A stretch of DNA of 64,000 bases from BP-464 sp963825415 (lineage in GTDB: Bacteria; Actinomycetota; Thermoleophilia; Solirubrobacterales; Solirubrobacteraceae), in assembly GCA_963825415.1 (NCBI GenBank), contig CAWGTD010000003.1:496001-560000 (forward strand). The letters run 5' to 3'. Shown here piece by piece: positions 61,896 to 64,000 of the stretch. The translations under genes and the position numbers were made by a program. Under the pieces are notes generated by a model, which was not told where the DNA came from, searched no databases, and saw nothing but the letters and a program-made list of their open reading frames with translations. The number at the start of each line of letters is the position of its first letter. The first letter of the stretch is position 1.

Positions 61896-62860
61896 TGCCG
61901 ACCATGACCTACCTGCAGGCCATCTCCGACGGCCTGCGGACCGAGATGCGCGAGGACGAGCGGGTCTTCGTGATGGGCGAGGACATCGGCGTCTTCGGCG
62001 GCGCGTTCAAGGTGACCGACGGCTTCATCGAGGAGTTCGGCGCGGCGCGCGTCATGGACACGCCGCTGGCGGAGTCGGGGATCATCGGCACGGCGGTCGG
62101 CGCGGCCGCGGTCGGCATGCGCCCCGTGTGCGAGATGCAGTTCTCCGACTTCATCTCCTGCGGCTTCGACCAGCTGGTCAACGTCGCCGGCAAGATGTAC
62201 TACCGCCAGGGCCTGCCGGTGAACATCACCGTGCGCCTGCCGTCCGGCGGCGGGTTCTCGGGCGGGCCGTTCCACTCCCAGAACCCAGAGGCGTGGTTCA
62301 TGCACTCGCCCGGCATGAAGGTCGTCGCGCCGAGCACGGCCGAGGACGCAAAGGGCCTGCTGATCGCGGGCATCCGCGATCGCAACCCGGTCGTCTACAT
62401 GGAGCACAAGCACCTGTACCGGCGGGTGAAGGGCGAGGTCCCCGAGGGCACCTACGAGACGCCGTTCACGGCCCGCGTCGCCCGCGAGGGCACCGACCTG
62501 ACGATCTACGCCTACGGCGCGATGGTCCACACCGCGCTCGAGGCCACCGAGGACCTCGACGGCGCGTCGGTCGAGGTGATCGACCTGCGCTGCCTCAAGC
62601 CGCTCGACGAGGAGGCGATCCTCGCCTCGGTGCGCAAGACGTCGAAGGCGCTGATCGTCGACGAGGCCAACCGCACCTGCGCCGCCGGCGCAGAGGTCGC
62701 GGCGATCGTCGCCGAGAAGGCGTTCGAGGACCTCGACGGCCCGGTCACGCGCATCGCGACCCCCGACTGCCCGATCCCGTTCAGCCCGCCGCTGGAGCAG
62801 GCCGTCCTGCCCAGCGTCGACAAGGTGAAGGAGGCCGCTCGTGAGCTCCTCGAATACTGA
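61895..62860 (+). CDS. Second 2-oxoacid dehydrogenase E1 beta subunit
   Basis: 321 residues from ATG 61895 (TGATG overlap with the alpha stop). Motifs: VFVMGEDIGVFGGAFKVTDG, TPLAESGIIGTAVGAAAVGM, MQFSDFISCGFDQLVNVAGK, GFSGGPFHSQNPEAWFMHSP and VEVIDLRCLKPLDEEAILAS. LIVDEANRTCAAGAEVAAIV ends the E2-contacting domain. The FISCGFDQL phrase resembles branched-chain E1-beta. The last 20 bases overlap the E2 gene. Confidence 0.9.
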   Translation: MPTMTYLQAISDGLRTEMREDERVFVMGEDIGVFGGAFKVTDGFIEEFGAARVMDTPLAESGIIGTAVGAAAVGMRPVCEMQFSDFISCGFDQLVNVAGKMYYRQGLPVNITVRLPSGGGFSGGPFHSQNPEAWFMHSPGMKVVAPSTAEDAKGLLIAGIRDRNPVVYMEHKHLYRRVKGEVPEGTYETPFTARVAREGTDLTIYAYGAMVHTALEATEDLDGASVEVIDLRCLKPLDEEAILASVRKTSKALIVDEANRTCAAGAEVAAIVAEKAFEDLDGPVTRIATPDCPIPFSPPLEQAVLPSVDKVKEAARELLEY

Positions 62861-64000
62861 GACGCTTGTCGACGTCGAGATGCCCCAGATGGGCGTCTCG
62901 GTCTCCGAGGGCACGATCGTCGAGTGGACCAAGCAGGTCGGCGACTGGATCGGCTACGAGGAGACGATCTGCTCGATCTCCACCGACAAGATCGACACCG
63001 ACCTGCCGTCGCCGGCCGCGGGGCGGGTGACCGAGATCCTCGTGGAGGTCGGCACGACCGTCGACGTCGGCACGGTGCTGGCGCGAATCGCCACCGACGC
63101 CAAGCCGGGCGAGGCGCACGCCAGCGAGGGCACGCCGCCGACCAGCGAAGCGGCGGCCGCCAAGGGCGACACGCCCCAGGAGTCGACCTCGTCGCCGGCG
63201 CCCGAGCCGGGGACCGCGACCCCCGACGACGCGCCGGTCCGCCGCTCCGCGGGCAACGGCAACGGCTCGCGCCGCTACTCGCCCGTCGTGCAGCGCATCG
63301 CCGCCGAGCACGACGTCGACCTCGACCGTGTCGAGGGCACCGGCCGTGGCGGCCGCGTGCGCAAGCAGGACGTCATGGCCTTCATCGAGAGCGGCGGCGC
63401 CGGCGAGGATCCGCCGCTGCACATCGAGTCGCCCTACCGGCCCGACGAGCCGGCGCCCGCCGCCGCGCCCGCGGCCGCTCAGGCGCCGCCCCCGCCGGCC
63501 GCTGCCCCCGCCCCGATGACGGCGGGGCACACGCCGCCGCAGGCGGTGGGTCCGACCGAGGGCCTGTCGCGCATGCGCCGCTCGATCGGCCAGCACATGA
63601 AGCGCTCGCTGGAGACCGCCGCGACCTGCACGACCTGGATCGAGGTCGACTTCGCGCGCATCGAGGTCGCCCGCAAGAAGCTCGGCGTCACCGCGCTGCC
63701 GATCGTCGCCCGCTGCGTGGTCGACACGCTGCGCGCCTACCCCGCGCTCAACGCCTGGATGGAGGGCGAGAAGTACAGCCGCTTCGACGACGCCGTGCAC
63801 CTCGGCATCGCCGTCTCGCTGGGCGAGGACGGGCTGATCGTGCCGGTCGTCCACGACGCGCAGGACCTCGCGCCGGAAGGGATCGCCAAGCGCATCCGCG
63901 ACCTCGCGAAGCGCGCGCGCTCGAAGGAGCTGGTGCCCGACGACGTGGCGGGCGCCACGTTCACGATCACCAACCCCGGCCAGTACGGCGCGATCATGGC
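62841..64000 (+). CDS. Second 2-oxoacid dehydrogenase E2 acyltransferase, truncated by the window end
   Basis: From GTG 62841: a lipoyl domain with VEMPQMGVSVSEGTIVEWTK and SISTDKIDTDLPSPAAGRVT (lipoyl-Lys in STDKID, the DKID form of branched-chain and 2-oxoglutarate E2). A long Pro/Ala/Ser linker follows, then the E3-binding domain RRYSPVVQRIAAEHDVDLDR-VEGTGRGGRVRKQDV. The catalytic domain begins SRMRRSIGQHMKRSLETAAT and reaches ATFTITNPGQYGAIM at the window edge. The frame is intact so far. The tail with the catalytic His-x-x-x-Asp-Gly lies outside. Confidence 0.9.
   Translation, partial: MSSSNTETLVDVEMPQMGVSVSEGTIVEWTKQVGDWIGYEETICSISTDKIDTDLPSPAAGRVTEILVEVGTTVDVGTVLARIATDAKPGEAHASEGTPPTSEAAAAKGDTPQESTSSPAPEPGTATPDDAPVRRSAGNGNGSRRYSPVVQRIAAEHDVDLDRVEGTGRGGRVRKQDVMAFIESGGAGEDPPLHIESPYRPDEPAPAAAPAAAQAPPPPAAAPAPMTAGHTPPQAVGPTEGLSRMRRSIGQHMKRSLETAATCTTWIEVDFARIEVARKKLGVTALPIVARCVVDTLRAYPALNAWMEGEKYSRFDDAVHLGIAVSLGEDGLIVPVVHDAQDLAPEGIAKRIRDLAKRARSKELVPDDVAGATFTITNPGQYGAIM

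Overview
The window is dense, very G+C-rich bacterial chromosome with almost no intergenic space and many GTG/TTG starts. The dnaK-grpE-dnaJ-hspR-clpB heat-shock block, a small PurL with PurQ/PurS, inositol-1-phosphate synthase beside a CDP-alcohol phosphatidyltransferase, and tRNAs without encoded CCA all point to an actinobacterium. My guess is the Thermoleophilia/Solirubrobacterales, but this is an inference from gene content and no database was searched. Genes often overlap by 4 bases (GTGA, ATGA, TTGA), so many are probably translationally coupled.

Layout. 1-4.3 kb: the start of a family-2 glycosyltransferase, a frameshifted secreted protein, and a Tat-exported small subunit with a GMC flavoprotein next to a Crp-type regulator. 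4.3-6.4 kb: tRNA-Val, a PRC-barrel protein, an SDR, then a tRNA-Glu/tRNA-Lys pair in which the tRNA-Lys anticodon is split by a 248-nt group I intron, beside a decayed HTH-HNH nuclease gene. 6.3-26.9 kb: de novo purine synthesis (purH, purN, purF, purL, purQ, purS, purC, purB, purE, purD, all on the minus strand), interleaved with recQ, a GNAT, two secreted beta-propeller proteins and a large modular cell-wall hydrolase. 26.9-35.5 kb: a GYD protein, a secreted protein, clpB, hspR, dnaJ, grpE, dnaK and endonuclease III. A perfect inverted repeat at the clpB start is probably the HspR operator. 35.5-43.6 kb: a dehalogenase-like hydrolase and a CAP-domain protein, then a run of plus-strand genes that looks like an inositol-phospholipid cassette: GT-C-like membrane protein, PAP2/Aur1-like enzyme, phosphatidylinositol(-phosphate) synthase-like protein, Ino1, and a glycosyltransferase fused to a PHP phosphoesterase. 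43-50 kb: a UDG-like protein, a membrane protein, a quinone reductase, an rRNA methyltransferase, a glycosyltransferase, a phasin-like protein, argF and an EEP hydrolase. 50-53.7 kb: thiazole/thiamine genes (thiG, thiS, thiO and divergent thiE). A TPP riboswitch precedes thiO, and its conserved 3' segment contains the only visible thiO start codon. 53.6-64 kb: lipoamide dehydrogenase followed by two consecutive 2-oxoacid dehydrogenase sets (E1-alpha, E1-beta, E2), the last cut by the window edge.

Eight genes, including the housekeeping genes purH and clpB, carry a +1 frameshift. In each the total length is 3n+1, so removing one base gives a full-length protein. A systematic single-base insertion error in the assembly is the simplest reading. 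I treat these as genes with suspect bases rather than genuine pseudogenes. No intergenic stretch exceeds about 300 bases apart from the annotated tRNA/intron block. No CRISPR array, insertion sequence, prophage or rRNA gene is visible.
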